From contig CAYUWG010000011.1 of the NCBI GenBank assembly GCA_964448285.1, forward strand, positions 21,035 through 85,034: DNA of 64,000 nt. Reading direction: 5' to 3'. This DNA comes from CAYUWG01 sp964448285 (GTDB taxonomy: Bacteria > Bacteroidota > Ignavibacteria > SZUA-365). Of this stretch, positions 41,904-49,921 are shown one piece after another (within the stretch, counting starts at the first letter, position 1; each line of letters starts with the position of its first letter). The position numbers and the translations under genes are program-made. Under the pieces are notes generated by a model. That model saw nothing but the letters and a program-made list of their open reading frames with translations, did no database searches and was not told the DNA's origin.

Positions 41904-41987
41904 CGCGATATAGAAGGGATTCGCGAGGTACTTGTTTAGCGTGGCTAAACATGCGATTGGTACAAGTACCCCCTGTGTCAACGCAGG
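41904..41987. ncRNA. Cluster of three adjacent hairpins (possible structured RNA)
   Basis: CGCGA with TCGCG (about 41904-41925), then GGTACTTGT (41927-41935) with ACAAGTACC (41962-41970) enclosing the perfect stem GTTTAGC-GTG-GCTAAAC (41934-41950), then CCTG with CAGG (41972-41987). The middle element uses a 9-bp outer and a 7-bp inner stem, sharing two bases at their junction. Such density is unlikely in random intergenic sequence. It lies in the 3' tail of the minus-strand barrel transcript, so it could be a 3'-UTR-derived RNA or a separate RNA on either strand. No known family is recognised. Confidence 0.4.
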
Positions 41988-42127
41988 TGAGTTTATTATG
42001 TGAGGTGGGAAAAATCTTGTTTTCATTGACTGAAAATACGTTTTGAATATTTCAATATCAAAACTCTGTGGAGCCAATATCATGAGAACAGATGTAAAAT
42101 CAAAACCTTCCGAGAAAAAAATCTTGC

Positions 42128-42805
42128 TCAAAACGAAAACCCGATGTTGAGCGTAATGAAAAAGCCGTTACCGGATTCGAGTTCACCCTCATACACGCTC
42201 TGCACACCTGCCGGAGTCGGAATGACGTAGTAACGGACATTCACTCCCATGACGCTGCTTCGATCAAATCCGAAATGAGCGCCAAAACCTCCAAAACCAC
42301 CGAAAGTGTACCTTGTATGCCCGTGCCCTAAAGAAGAGAAATAATCCCGCTCGGTCGATGTGATGTAGAGCATTACCGGTCCGGCGCCGGCATTCAGATA
42401 TGGTCTGAAGTTATCCATGATCTGGTCTTTGAACAGACGGTACTGCAAGCCGGCAAAAAGAGGAATCCGAAAAACCCGATTGATTTTGTTCGGCGAATAT
42501 TCGTTTCCATACGCATCGGTCCAATCGATCTGTCGGCTGTCTTTAATCTCGGAGAGGCTTAGCGTAACTGAACCCGTGAGTACGTCGCTCATCGCACGGT
42601 AGTAGAAGAAACCCAAACCGAATCCATCGTTGCCAATCATAATGTCAGCGCCCCATGCATTCAAGCGAGGAATGAGATCCGCATCAGACAGCGTCTTGCC
42701 AGATTTGCTTTTCGGGTCCGTGAAGACAATGCGTTCGTTGTCTTGTGACATGCTCGTTTGATGCATGGCTGTGAAAATCACGATGATGAAGAGGGTCCGT
42801 TTCAT
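42128..42805 (-). CDS. Outer-membrane beta-barrel protein of unknown function
   Basis: 225 residues from ATG 42805, which gives a clean signal peptide (M-K-R-T-L-F-I to S-M-S-Q); the longer in-frame start at 42883 adds basic non-signal sequence. The mature part alternates amphipathic strands with Gly/aromatic turns (G-L-G-F-F-Y-Y-R, L-F-A-G-L-Q-Y-R-L-F, Y-L-N-A-G-A-G-P) and ends with F-F-I-T-L-N-I-G-F-S-F, the C-terminal Phe typical of barrels inserted by BamA. Size suggests 8-10 strands (OmpW/OmpA-barrel-like). It has its own promoter region shared with none of the neighbours and a terminator downstream. Confidence 0.8.
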   Translation of the reverse strand: MKRTLFIIVIFTAMHQTSMSQDNERIVFTDPKSKSGKTLSDADLIPRLNAWGADIMIGNDGFGLGFFYYRAMSDVLTGSVTLSLSEIKDSRQIDWTDAYGNEYSPNKINRVFRIPLFAGLQYRLFKDQIMDNFRPYLNAGAGPVMLYITSTERDYFSSLGHGHTRYTFGGFGGFGAHFGFDRSSVMGVNVRYYVIPTPAGVQSVYEGELESGNGFFITLNIGFSF

Positions 42806-42892
42806 TGTATCGATACGTATTCTGTAGCGAATATAGATGAACACGTTGGAGCAGGCAAGACGGTTTTTTGTCCCCGGTTGCAAACCGACATA

Positions 42893-43543
42893 TCAGGCGC
42901 CTGCCGTCTTGAACATGGTACGTTCAAGGAAGCTTTGAATATCCTTCGCTTCCTGCTTTGAAATGCGATGGCCTGTATCATACTCGTGGTATTCGACGGC
43001 ATATCCGAGCATAGTGAGAATGCGATGGTTTTCCCTTCCATGTTCGATGGGAAGAAGTTGATCGCGCAAGCCATGCGCGAGGAAGATTGGACAGTGTACG
43101 TTTCCGAGATGTCTTTCAACCTTGAGCAAATCAGGATGAGTGACATATCCGGAGAGCGCAATGATCCCGCCCAATGGCAGTGGAAATCGCAATGCTGTAT
43201 CGATCGCCATCACAGCGCCTTGTGAAAAGCCCATTATGAAAACGCAATCAGGTTGGACGCCGTTGTCGAGAATGTGGCCTAACAACGTGGTGATCAACTC
43301 ACGGCTTCGTTTGATTTCATGGAGGTTCTGTTCCTCGTGCTCGTACCACCAGCGGACTTCGTGGGACTCTGGCGAAATGTACGGAGCGGATGGAAGCACC
43401 CATGTGATCTCCGGCATTGCGATCTGCCGGACAAAGGGAAGGAAAGCTTTCTTGTTGGCGTTCCGGCCATGCAGAGCGAGTACGACGTTCTTTCTCTGCA
43501 CTTCATGTTCAGGGTAGGTGATGAAATCCAACGCCTTACTCAT
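42893..43543 (-). CDS. Alpha/beta hydrolase, phospholipase/carboxylesterase family
   Basis: 216 residues, cytoplasmic. It has the esterase nucleophile elbow G-F-S-Q-G (Ser107), the acid in G-L-R-D-Q (Asp161) and the base in T-G-H-R-I (His192), plus the oxyanion strand L-A-L-H-G-R. This full triad and length match the YtpA/LysoPLA-like carboxylesterase group (PF02230), which hydrolyse short acyl esters or lysophospholipids. It is divergent from lipoamide dehydrogenase and upstream of the barrel gene. The natural substrate is unknown. Confidence 0.9.
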   Translation of the reverse strand: MSKALDFITYPEHEVQRKNVVLALHGRNANKKAFLPFVRQIAMPEITWVLPSAPYISPESHEVRWWYEHEEQNLHEIKRSRELITTLLGHILDNGVQPDCVFIMGFSQGAVMAIDTALRFPLPLGGIIALSGYVTHPDLLKVERHLGNVHCPIFLAHGLRDQLLPIEHGRENHRILTMLGYAVEYHEYDTGHRISKQEAKDIQSFLERTMFKTAGA

Positions 43544-43671
43544 GGTTCGAATTATACGGAATCTCTCAGTTCCGCGCCGTCTGCTGTCTTTGCTTCATGC
43601 CAATATCCCATGGTATTTTGAGACTCGACCAATGGTCGTTCACTCTATCATCATCAGTTGCAGATACAGAC

Positions 43672-45069
43672 ATGGCACAATCATTTGACGTTGTAGTTAT
43701 TGGGGGAGGCCCCGGTGGATATGTGGCAGCAATCCGTGCCTCGCAGTTAGGATTCAACACCGCTTGCGTTGAGGCAAAAGATCTCGGCGGGATTTGCTTG
43801 AATTGGGGTTGCATCCCGACAAAATCTTTGCTGAAAAATGCGGAGGTCTGGTCATACATTCAGAACGCAGAGAACTATGGAATCTCCATTGAGAATGCAT
43901 CCTTCGACTTCAGCAAGATCATTCAGCGCAGCAGAGGCGTTGCCGATAAGATGTCCAAAGGCGTTGCGTTTCTCTTCAAGAAATACAAAGTCACCCATAT
44001 CCATGCGTATGGAAAAATCTCAGCTCAAGGTGTGGTTGGAACGTACGACAAGCAAGGAGCGCACCTCGACGATATTCAAGCGAAGCACATCATCATTGCA
44101 ACCGGCGCACGTCCGCGAGCAATTCCCGGAGTCGAGTTCGACGGGAAGAATATCATTTCGTACTTCGAAGCGATGTCACTGCCTTCATTGCCCGGCAGCA
44201 TGATTGTGTTAGGAGCCGGAGCGATCGGAGTGGAATTCGCCTACTTCTATCACACTCTCGGAACGAAAGTCACTCTTGTGGAAATGATGCCGAACATTCT
44301 TCCGATCGAAGATGAGGAAGTATCGAAGGAGTTGGAGCGTCAGTTCAGAAAGAAGGGGATCACTCTGAAGACGAATACCACGGTTGAACAGGTAGAACAT
44401 ACGGAAACAGGGGTGCGCGTCAATGTGAAAACGGCGAAGGGAACCGAGCAGCTCGATACTGATGTCGCACTCATGTCCATCGGCATTCGTGGAAATGTCG
44501 AGAACATCGGATTAGAATCCGTCGGAGTCGAGCTTGACAGAGGGTACATCAAAGTGGATTCGAATTACACGACGAATGTCCCGGGTATCTATGCCGTTGG
44601 AGACGTGATCGGTCCTCCGTGGCTCGCACACGTTGCTTCCGCTGAAGGCATTCACTGCGTCGAAGCGATTGCCGGAAAGAAGCCGCATCCGATCAACTAC
44701 GAGAATATTCCCGGTTGCACGTATTGCCAGCCACAGGTCGCAAGCGTGGGCTTGACGGAGAAGAAGGCACGCGAACAGGGGTACGAAGTCAAAGTCGGGA
44801 AATTTCCATTTACCGCGTCAGGAAAAGCCATCGCATCCGGACACCCGGAAGGCTTCGTCAAGATGATCTTCGACGCAGAATACGGCCAGCTTCTCGGCAC
44901 TCATATCATCGGGTCGGAGGCCACGGAACTCATCGCCGAAGCGACACTCGGAAGGACGCTGGAGACGACAGAGCATGAAGTCATCAAAACGATACATGCG
45001 CATCCGACACTTTCTGAAGCTGTGATGGAAGCCGCTGCCGTGGCATACGACGAATCGGTGAATTTCTAA
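43672..45069 (+). CDS. lpdA: Dihydrolipoyl dehydrogenase
   Basis: 465 residues from ATG 43672. FAD-binding start (V-V-V-I-G-G-G-P-G-G-Y), redox-active disulfide in G-G-I-C-L-N-W-G-C-I-P-T-K (Cys42, Cys47), NAD-binding G-A-G-A-I-G-V-E-F near residue 182, and the C-terminal catalytic pair in H-A-H-P-T-L-S-E (His444, Glu449). It reoxidises dihydrolipoamide in the E3 step of 2-oxo acid dehydrogenase or glycine cleavage complexes. No E1 or E2 gene is adjacent, so it is probably the general E3. The in-frame extension upstream to 43597 lacks family resemblance. It is followed by a hairpin terminator. Confidence 0.96.
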   Translation: MAQSFDVVVIGGGPGGYVAAIRASQLGFNTACVEAKDLGGICLNWGCIPTKSLLKNAEVWSYIQNAENYGISIENASFDFSKIIQRSRGVADKMSKGVAFLFKKYKVTHIHAYGKISAQGVVGTYDKQGAHLDDIQAKHIIIATGARPRAIPGVEFDGKNIISYFEAMSLPSLPGSMIVLGAGAIGVEFAYFYHTLGTKVTLVEMMPNILPIEDEEVSKELERQFRKKGITLKTNTTVEQVEHTETGVRVNVKTAKGTEQLDTDVALMSIGIRGNVENIGLESVGVELDRGYIKVDSNYTTNVPGIYAVGDVIGPPWLAHVASAEGIHCVEAIAGKKPHPINYENIPGCTYCQPQVASVGLTEKKAREQGYEVKVGKFPFTASGKAIASGHPEGFVKMIFDAEYGQLLGTHIIGSEATELIAEATLGRTLETTEHEVIKTIHAHPTLSEAVMEAAAVAYDESVNF

Positions 45070-45088
45070 ATCTTATCAGGAAACATAA

Positions 45089-45111
45089 GCGGCTCGGAGC
45101 CGCCATTTCTT
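45089..45111 (+). terminator. Intrinsic terminator after lpdA
   Basis: GCGGCTC (45089-45095) and GAGCCGC (45097-45103) form a tight 7-bp stem with a minimal loop, followed by ATTTCTTT. The thymidine tract is imperfect, so some read-through into the BtpA-family gene 11 bp later is plausible. Confidence 0.6.
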
Positions 45112-45121
45112 TGTCAGGCAT

Positions 45122-45904
45122 ATGACCCGATCATCGCACGTTCCTCGACTTATTGGCATGATCCATCTGCTGCCATTACCGGGAGCGCCACTCTTTCGCA
45201 GATCATTGGACGAAGTGATTGAGCGCGCAATCCTCGACGCGAAAGCCCTCACCGACGCCGGTTTCGATGCAATGCTTGTCGAGAATTACGGTGATGTTCC
45301 ATTTCGGAAGGTGCAAGTGGAGCCTCATGTCGTTGCAGCGATGACTCGTATCATTTTAGAAATACGCTCGGCCGGGAGTCCGCTTCAAATCGGCGTTCAG
45401 GTTCTTCGCAACGATGCTCGTTCGGCGCTTTCCATCGCGCACTCGACCGGCGCTTCGTTCATTCGGGTCAACGTGCATTGTGGCGCGCGTCTCACCGATC
45501 AAGGTATCGTTGAAGGCCATGCTGATGAAACGCTTCGACTGCGCTCTCTTCTTAACAGTGACGCGCGCATTCTCGCTGACGTGCAGGTGAAGCATTCACA
45601 ACCGCTGGGAACATCCTCGATCGAGGATGAAGCGAAGGACTGTGAAGTGCGTGGATTGGCCGATGCTCTGATTGTCTCAGGCTCCGGCACGGGAAGGCAA
45701 ACTTCTTCAGAGGAGATTCGACGTGTGAAAAGTGTGGTTCGCTGTCCGGTGTTCGTCGGAAGCGGCGTGACAGCGGCGAGCGTTGCAGATTACCTCGCAG
45801 TCGTAGATGGAGTGATCGTCGGAACTGCAATCAAGAAGGATGGCCTAACCGCCAACGGCATCGATCCGTCATCGGCGAAAGCATTCGTGAAGCAAACACG
45901 ATAG
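45122..45904 (+). CDS. BtpA/SgcQ-family TIM-barrel protein
   Basis: 260 residues. Family phrases are clear: G-M-I-H-L-L-P-L-P-G-A-P, D-A-L-x-D-A-G-F-D-A-M-L-V-E-N-Y-G-D-V-P-F (around 45-60), I-G-V-Q-V-L-R-N-D, F-I-R-V-N-V-H-C-G, and a C-terminal phosphate-binding end G-S-G-V-T and V-I-V-G-T-A-I-K. BtpA is needed for photosystem I accumulation in cyanobacteria; elsewhere the role is unknown and the fold suggests a phosphate-binding isomerase or lyase. The organism shows no sign of photosynthesis here, so the cyanobacterial role should not be carried over. It converges on the OmpA gene with a 3-bp gap. Confidence 0.92.
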   Translation: MTRSSHVPRLIGMIHLLPLPGAPLFRRSLDEVIERAILDAKALTDAGFDAMLVENYGDVPFRKVQVEPHVVAAMTRIILEIRSAGSPLQIGVQVLRNDARSALSIAHSTGASFIRVNVHCGARLTDQGIVEGHADETLRLRSLLNSDARILADVQVKHSQPLGTSSIEDEAKDCEVRGLADALIVSGSGTGRQTSSEEIRRVKSVVRCPVFVGSGVTAASVADYLAVVDGVIVGTAIKKDGLTANGIDPSSAKAFVKQTR

Positions 45905-45907
45905 CAT

Positions 45908-47827
45908 TTACTTTCGACTCCCGACGACGATCTGAGCGCGTCGATTTTTCTTCAGCATTTCTCCATCGCTTTCAGCGCTTGCCTGGCCTAACCCGCGAGC
46001 ACGAAGGCGTGATTCAGGGACTTGCTTGCGGCTGAGGTATTCGAAAACACGGTCTGCTCGCCTTTGCGATAAATGATTGTTGTAGGAAGCATCACCGATC
46101 TCGTCCGAGAAAGCGCGGATCTCCGCGCCTAATTCCGGATGCTGTATCAAAGTTTGGGACATTTGATCCAAGATCATGCGTCCTTCATCGGTAAGATTGG
46201 CAACGTCGAATGGAAAGTACAACTCGGTTACGATAATCGAGATCCGCTCAGCGGTTTTTCTCGGACGCTTGATCGCATTGTCGATCAACTGCGCCTTGTC
46301 CATCGCATCCCGAATTGCATCAGTGATGAAGGATGCCTGTTGGTGAATCGGAATATTCTCAGGAATGACCGATGCGGCGTCGCGGTCCGTTTCCTCAGGC
46401 GGATCTTTAATTCCTCCTGATCCGGATCGACGGAGTGAAGGCGAAGGCGTCCTTGAGGGGTTGTCACCGAACACATTGAACAGAATTTCATTGCCGGGCT
46501 TCAGCTCGACACTTGCTTTCCCACTTCGTACCAAGGCGCGGACTTTCTCCGCATCTTCTCCAAAGATCGATTCGAAATCGATATGGGTAAGGCGGTCGGA
46601 TAGGATGAGTGGTTTATTTGCGGCGTCCGGTTTCAAAGAAAGGTAAACCGTGTATTCACCGCTCGGCAACGGTCCTTCATATCCTCTTGCGACTTTCAGT
46701 GCCTCCCGGTTAATCAGTTGTTGCGCGTTCATCCATCCGCTCTGAGCATAGAGCGAGGTCTGATGAGTACCGGACATGACGGTTTTCCTGTCACGAACAA
46801 GTTCAAAGTGAACCTTCGTTGAGAGTGGACCGCTGCCGTCTCGCTCGTAGGACAGAAGCAGGTTTTGTGGATTGGCTTCCAAATCCTGAAGCGACGTAAA
46901 AGAAACAGTCTGCAGACGCGCGTCAAGCAGATTAGACTTGGCTGCTGGGGGAGGTAGTGTCGGTGTCTGTTGTGAGGGAAGTTCCTGAACGTTGACGTGT
47001 TCCCGAAGTGTTGGATCTACGCTCGCATAGGGGGTGCTGTTGTTTGTTTCGCTCGATGAAGGTGTTTCACTTTCCACTGACCTTTCTTGAAATGATGACT
47101 CGATCGGATTATTCGATTCCTTCGGTGCATTCACATCGTTTGCCGCGATCGGAATGTTTGACCCACCGCGTTTCATGTCCGGTGCCGGATTCATTCGCCA
47201 GAAGAACCCGACGGTGAACATCGAGAAGCCATCGTTCTTTCCGCCGAGTGCGAAGCCATCCAACTCATCCGTATTGGTGAGGAATGCAGAGAAGGAAACT
47301 CGTCCGGAGAAGGCAGGGGAAAACGGATACTCAACAGAGACGCCGGCACCGTAAGAAAAGATCTGACGGTTATTGATCGATCCCGGAATGTCATCGAGGT
47401 TGTACGTTGTCGAATGGAACATCAATCCGGCGCGTGCAAAGAGGATCGGCGAAAAATGAAAGAGGTCGGGGAATGCGTAGGTCGCACCGATTGCACCGCC
47501 GAAATACGTCGTCTCATAATCGACCGAGTTAACACCAAGCTTCCCGTACTTCGTTATGCGGAGGTCGTTGGCTTCGTTGTAAAACTTACCGCCATATCCA
47601 AGAGCATGAACGCCTAACGACGCGAGAGGAAAGTATTCGAACGTCATCTGCGTGCTTGGGCTGAGTGTGTAGCCTGTCTGCTTGCGAGTGAATTCATCAC
47701 CGGGCAGATTGACTCCCCCTTCTAATCCAAGCCTGAACGTATTGCGTTCGTATTGCTGTGATGAAGCGTGTATGGAAAGTTCGATCAGGAAGAGAAGAAT
47801 GAAAATCGGAGCGTGGCGGACGTTCAC
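45908..47827 (-). CDS. OmpA-family outer-membrane protein with N-terminal barrel
   Basis: 639 residues from GTG 47827, chosen because TAAGG sits six bases upstream and the signal (P-I-F-I-L-L-F-L to H-A-S-S-Q) then starts normally; the open frame extends back to 47941 into the preceding gene. Residues 25-240 form a barrel domain (G-L-E-G-G-V-N-L-P-G-D and several G-x-G-x-S-V-E-Y strands). A Pro/Ser/Asn-rich linker (about 240-310) leads to beta-rich domains. The C-terminal OmpA domain (about 525-639) has N-N-H-L-S-Q-R-R-A-D-R-V and N-R-R-A-Q-I, the peptidoglycan-binding pattern. It links outer membrane to wall. It runs in the same direction as the FlgD-like gene upstream. Confidence 0.88.
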   Translation of the reverse strand: MNVRHAPIFILLFLIELSIHASSQQYERNTFRLGLEGGVNLPGDEFTRKQTGYTLSPSTQMTFEYFPLASLGVHALGYGGKFYNEANDLRITKYGKLGVNSVDYETTYFGGAIGATYAFPDLFHFSPILFARAGLMFHSTTYNLDDIPGSINNRQIFSYGAGVSVEYPFSPAFSGRVSFSAFLTNTDELDGFALGGKNDGFSMFTVGFFWRMNPAPDMKRGGSNIPIAANDVNAPKESNNPIESSFQERSVESETPSSSETNNSTPYASVDPTLREHVNVQELPSQQTPTLPPPAAKSNLLDARLQTVSFTSLQDLEANPQNLLLSYERDGSGPLSTKVHFELVRDRKTVMSGTHQTSLYAQSGWMNAQQLINREALKVARGYEGPLPSGEYTVYLSLKPDAANKPLILSDRLTHIDFESIFGEDAEKVRALVRSGKASVELKPGNEILFNVFGDNPSRTPSPSLRRSGSGGIKDPPEETDRDAASVIPENIPIHQQASFITDAIRDAMDKAQLIDNAIKRPRKTAERISIIVTELYFPFDVANLTDEGRMILDQMSQTLIQHPELGAEIRAFSDEIGDASYNNHLSQRRADRVFEYLSRKQVPESRLRARGLGQASAESDGEMLKKNRRAQIVVGSRK

Positions 47828-47900
47828 GAAAAACCTTACAAAGTGATGACAACACAACGAACGTACCCTGTACCATCCAAACATGCAAGAAACTGCCAAA

Positions 47901-48797
47901 CTACTCAAGTACAATCCTTTGCCGCAGTGCAATTCTCTCATTCGAATAAACGTGAAGCTCGTATGGTCCCGTCTCCATTCGCGTTCCTGTTTGATCCTTC
48001 TTATCCCATTCGACCAAGTGAAGACCTGCTAAGAGAAGCGTGTCGGGGAGAAGCGTTCTGAGGAATTCACCGGAGAGGGTTTTGATCTCGACTCGGACGG
48101 TTGACTGTTCGGGAATAGAAAACGCGATACGAAGTCCGGAAGAGTTTTTCGGTTGCGACGGATCCGAAGAACCACTCTGCGCAAAAGTTCGCGGGGTGAT
48201 TTTTCGTGGCTGTGCTTTCGTTGCAGAAACGATCGCCTTCTGCGCGAGAAGTTCGACATGCCAGTTTCCAATTGGCGAACCGTCGATGAAACCGGAGTTG
48301 AACGTGTATTTCCCCTTATCGAAAAAAGCGAGAATACTTGTGGAGATCTTTTCTGGCGATGTGCGAAGAAACTGCTGTGGCCCTTCATCCATTCTCACGC
48401 TCAACGATTCCGTGCGTGGAACGATTGCAACGAGAATGATGGATGACGGATCGAAATGAATTGGCCGGGGAAAGCGAACAGTGGTCGTTACATCATGCGT
48501 CGGCTCGATATCCACTCTCATGTGTACACGCGTATTCAGCAACAATGGAATCGCGGCGACCTCATCCTGGTAAATCAGAATGTCTGCCTTACCTGTTTTC
48601 GTTGCATCGTTGACAAAGCCAATCCGCAATGCCGTGAGTTCAGTTGGTGCATCGACCTCGAACCGCGAAATGGATACTGAGTTGACAGGAAGCTCGACAA
48701 GCCGATAACTCACTTCCGAATGGTGGAGTCGTAGTGACGTTTGAGCGTGCGCAAGATGCATCACGGCAAGTATAATCACCCCGATCCGGATTCTCAT
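47901..48797 (-). CDS. Exported beta-sandwich protein with FlgD-like C-terminal domain
   Basis: 298 residues with signal peptide (M-R-I-R-I-G-V-I-I-L to A-H-A-Q). Residues 20-190 form one or two beta-sandwiches with no motif I can name. The last 85 residues (I-A-F-S-I-P-E-Q-S-T-V-R-V-E-I, then G-L-H-L-V-E-W-D and R-I-V-L-E) follow the FlgD Ig-like/T9SS pattern of strand, strand, L-x-x-G-x-H-x-x-x-W-D. It lacks the standard N-P-F-N-P opening and the final Lys, so export by T9SS is possible but less certain. The OmpA-family gene follows 73 bp later. Confidence 0.75.
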   Translation of the reverse strand: MRIRIGVIILAVMHLAHAQTSLRLHHSEVSYRLVELPVNSVSISRFEVDAPTELTALRIGFVNDATKTGKADILIYQDEVAAIPLLLNTRVHMRVDIEPTHDVTTTVRFPRPIHFDPSSIILVAIVPRTESLSVRMDEGPQQFLRTSPEKISTSILAFFDKGKYTFNSGFIDGSPIGNWHVELLAQKAIVSATKAQPRKITPRTFAQSGSSDPSQPKNSSGLRIAFSIPEQSTVRVEIKTLSGEFLRTLLPDTLLLAGLHLVEWDKKDQTGTRMETGPYELHVYSNERIALRQRIVLE

Positions 48798-48815
48798 CGA
48801 AGGATCGGCTGTCGG

Positions 48816-49835
48816 CTATGAGAACGGGAGTGCAACGTCATGCAGAACATCATCGATAGAGATTCGTTCTTTGGAACTGAGCGCAAACATTCGCTCGATC
48901 GGCCGAAGAGCGCGTTGACGAACTTCATCGGGGACAGTGATTTCAGGAGAACGACGTGCCATGCAAAGCGCAAGCTTCTCGAGCGTGTTGAGTTTCATGT
49001 ACGGGCATTCGTTGCATGCACATTGATTCTGCGGAGGAGCGGCAAGAAATAATCCATCGGGTCGCGCTCGTTGCATTTGATGGAGGATACCCGCCTCCGT
49101 TGCAACGATGAATGCATGTGCGGGAGACTCGGTTGCGAACTTGAGCAGAGCGCTTGTTGACCCGATAAAGTCAGCTTGACGAAGAATCGCTTCCTCGCAC
49201 TCAGGATGTGCGATGAGTAATGCATCCGGATGTTGTCTCTTGATATCGAAAATCCGTCGTTCGCTGAACTGCTCGTGCACGGCACAGGTCCCCTGCCAGA
49301 AGAGCATCGACCGACCCGTTTCCTTCTGCAGATACTTACCGAGGTTTCTATCCGGTGAGAACAGAACGGGAATATCCGGTGGAATGCGTGCGAGAATATT
49401 TTCAGCGCTGCTCGACGTGCAGATGATATCGCTGAGTGCCTTCACTTCCGCCGTGCAGTTGATGTACGTGATGGCGAGATGATGCGGATGAAGCAAGCGG
49501 AATTTCCTGAATAAATCCGGCGGTGCGCTCTCGGCGAGAGAACAACCAGCGTCAAGGTCCGGAAGGAGAACTTGCTTGTCCGGATTCAGGATCTTCGCCG
49601 TTTCTGCCATGAAATGAACGCCGCAAAATACAATGACGTCGGCATCCGTTTGAGCAGCTTTCCGCGAGAGTTCGAGACTGTCGCCGACGAAGTCAGCGAG
49701 GTCTTGAATATCAGGCTCCTGATAGTAATGCGCCAGTAGGACTGCGTTCAATTCGGATTTTCGTTGAAGGATCCGATCTCTCCATTCGTTAGGATGCGTT
49801 ACCAGAGAGGAGCCGTTCTTAGGATCAGACGTCAT
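48816..49835 (-). CDS. nadA: Quinolinate synthase A
   Basis: 339 residues. NadA signatures are complete: V-L-L-A-H-Y-Y-Q near residue 32, D-S-L-E-L-S-R, F-C-G-V-H-F-M-A-E-T-A, L-P-D-L-D-A-G-C-S-L, Y-I-N-C-T-A-E (Cys127), W-Q-G-T-C-A-V-H-E (Cys184) and C-A-C-N-E-C-P-Y-M (Cys272-277), giving the conserved Cys positions that include the three ligands of its oxygen-sensitive [4Fe-4S] cluster. It condenses iminoaspartate with dihydroxyacetone phosphate to quinolinate in de novo NAD synthesis. Length is typical. NadB and NadC are not in the window. The preceding minus-strand gene is glmS. Confidence 0.96.
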   Translation of the reverse strand: MTSDPKNGSSLVTHPNEWRDRILQRKSELNAVLLAHYYQEPDIQDLADFVGDSLELSRKAAQTDADVIVFCGVHFMAETAKILNPDKQVLLPDLDAGCSLAESAPPDLFRKFRLLHPHHLAITYINCTAEVKALSDIICTSSSAENILARIPPDIPVLFSPDRNLGKYLQKETGRSMLFWQGTCAVHEQFSERRIFDIKRQHPDALLIAHPECEEAILRQADFIGSTSALLKFATESPAHAFIVATEAGILHQMQRARPDGLFLAAPPQNQCACNECPYMKLNTLEKLALCMARRSPEITVPDEVRQRALRPIERMFALSSKERISIDDVLHDVALPFS

Positions 49836-49921
49836 AGTGGTAATCTAAAGATATGCGCCTTCATGTCCAGTCCCTTTTCAGTGACCGATAACGCATTGTA
49901 AAAATGATTCTGAAAACCTCG

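Larger units (their letters stand above)
41616..42127. other. 512-bp region without a protein gene, rich in hairpins
   Basis: No open frame here has coding support on either strand. The region contains a strong minus-strand terminator (41808-41844) and a cluster of three adjacent hairpins (41904-41987), both listed separately. AT-rich sequence follows up to the barrel gene end. A GGTTCAATCC string at 41851 resembles a tRNA T-loop, but no cloverleaf can be built around it. Confidence 0.5.

Noticed and set aside
43673..43690. TGGCAC-N5-TTTGA resembling a sigma-54 -24/-12 promoter
   Set aside because: It lies inside the first codons of lpdA and lacks the GC doublet of the -12 element. Coincidence is more likely.
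45122..45904. Photosystem-related function of the BtpA-family protein
   Set aside because: Nothing else in the window suggests photosynthesis, and the family is widespread in non-phototrophs.
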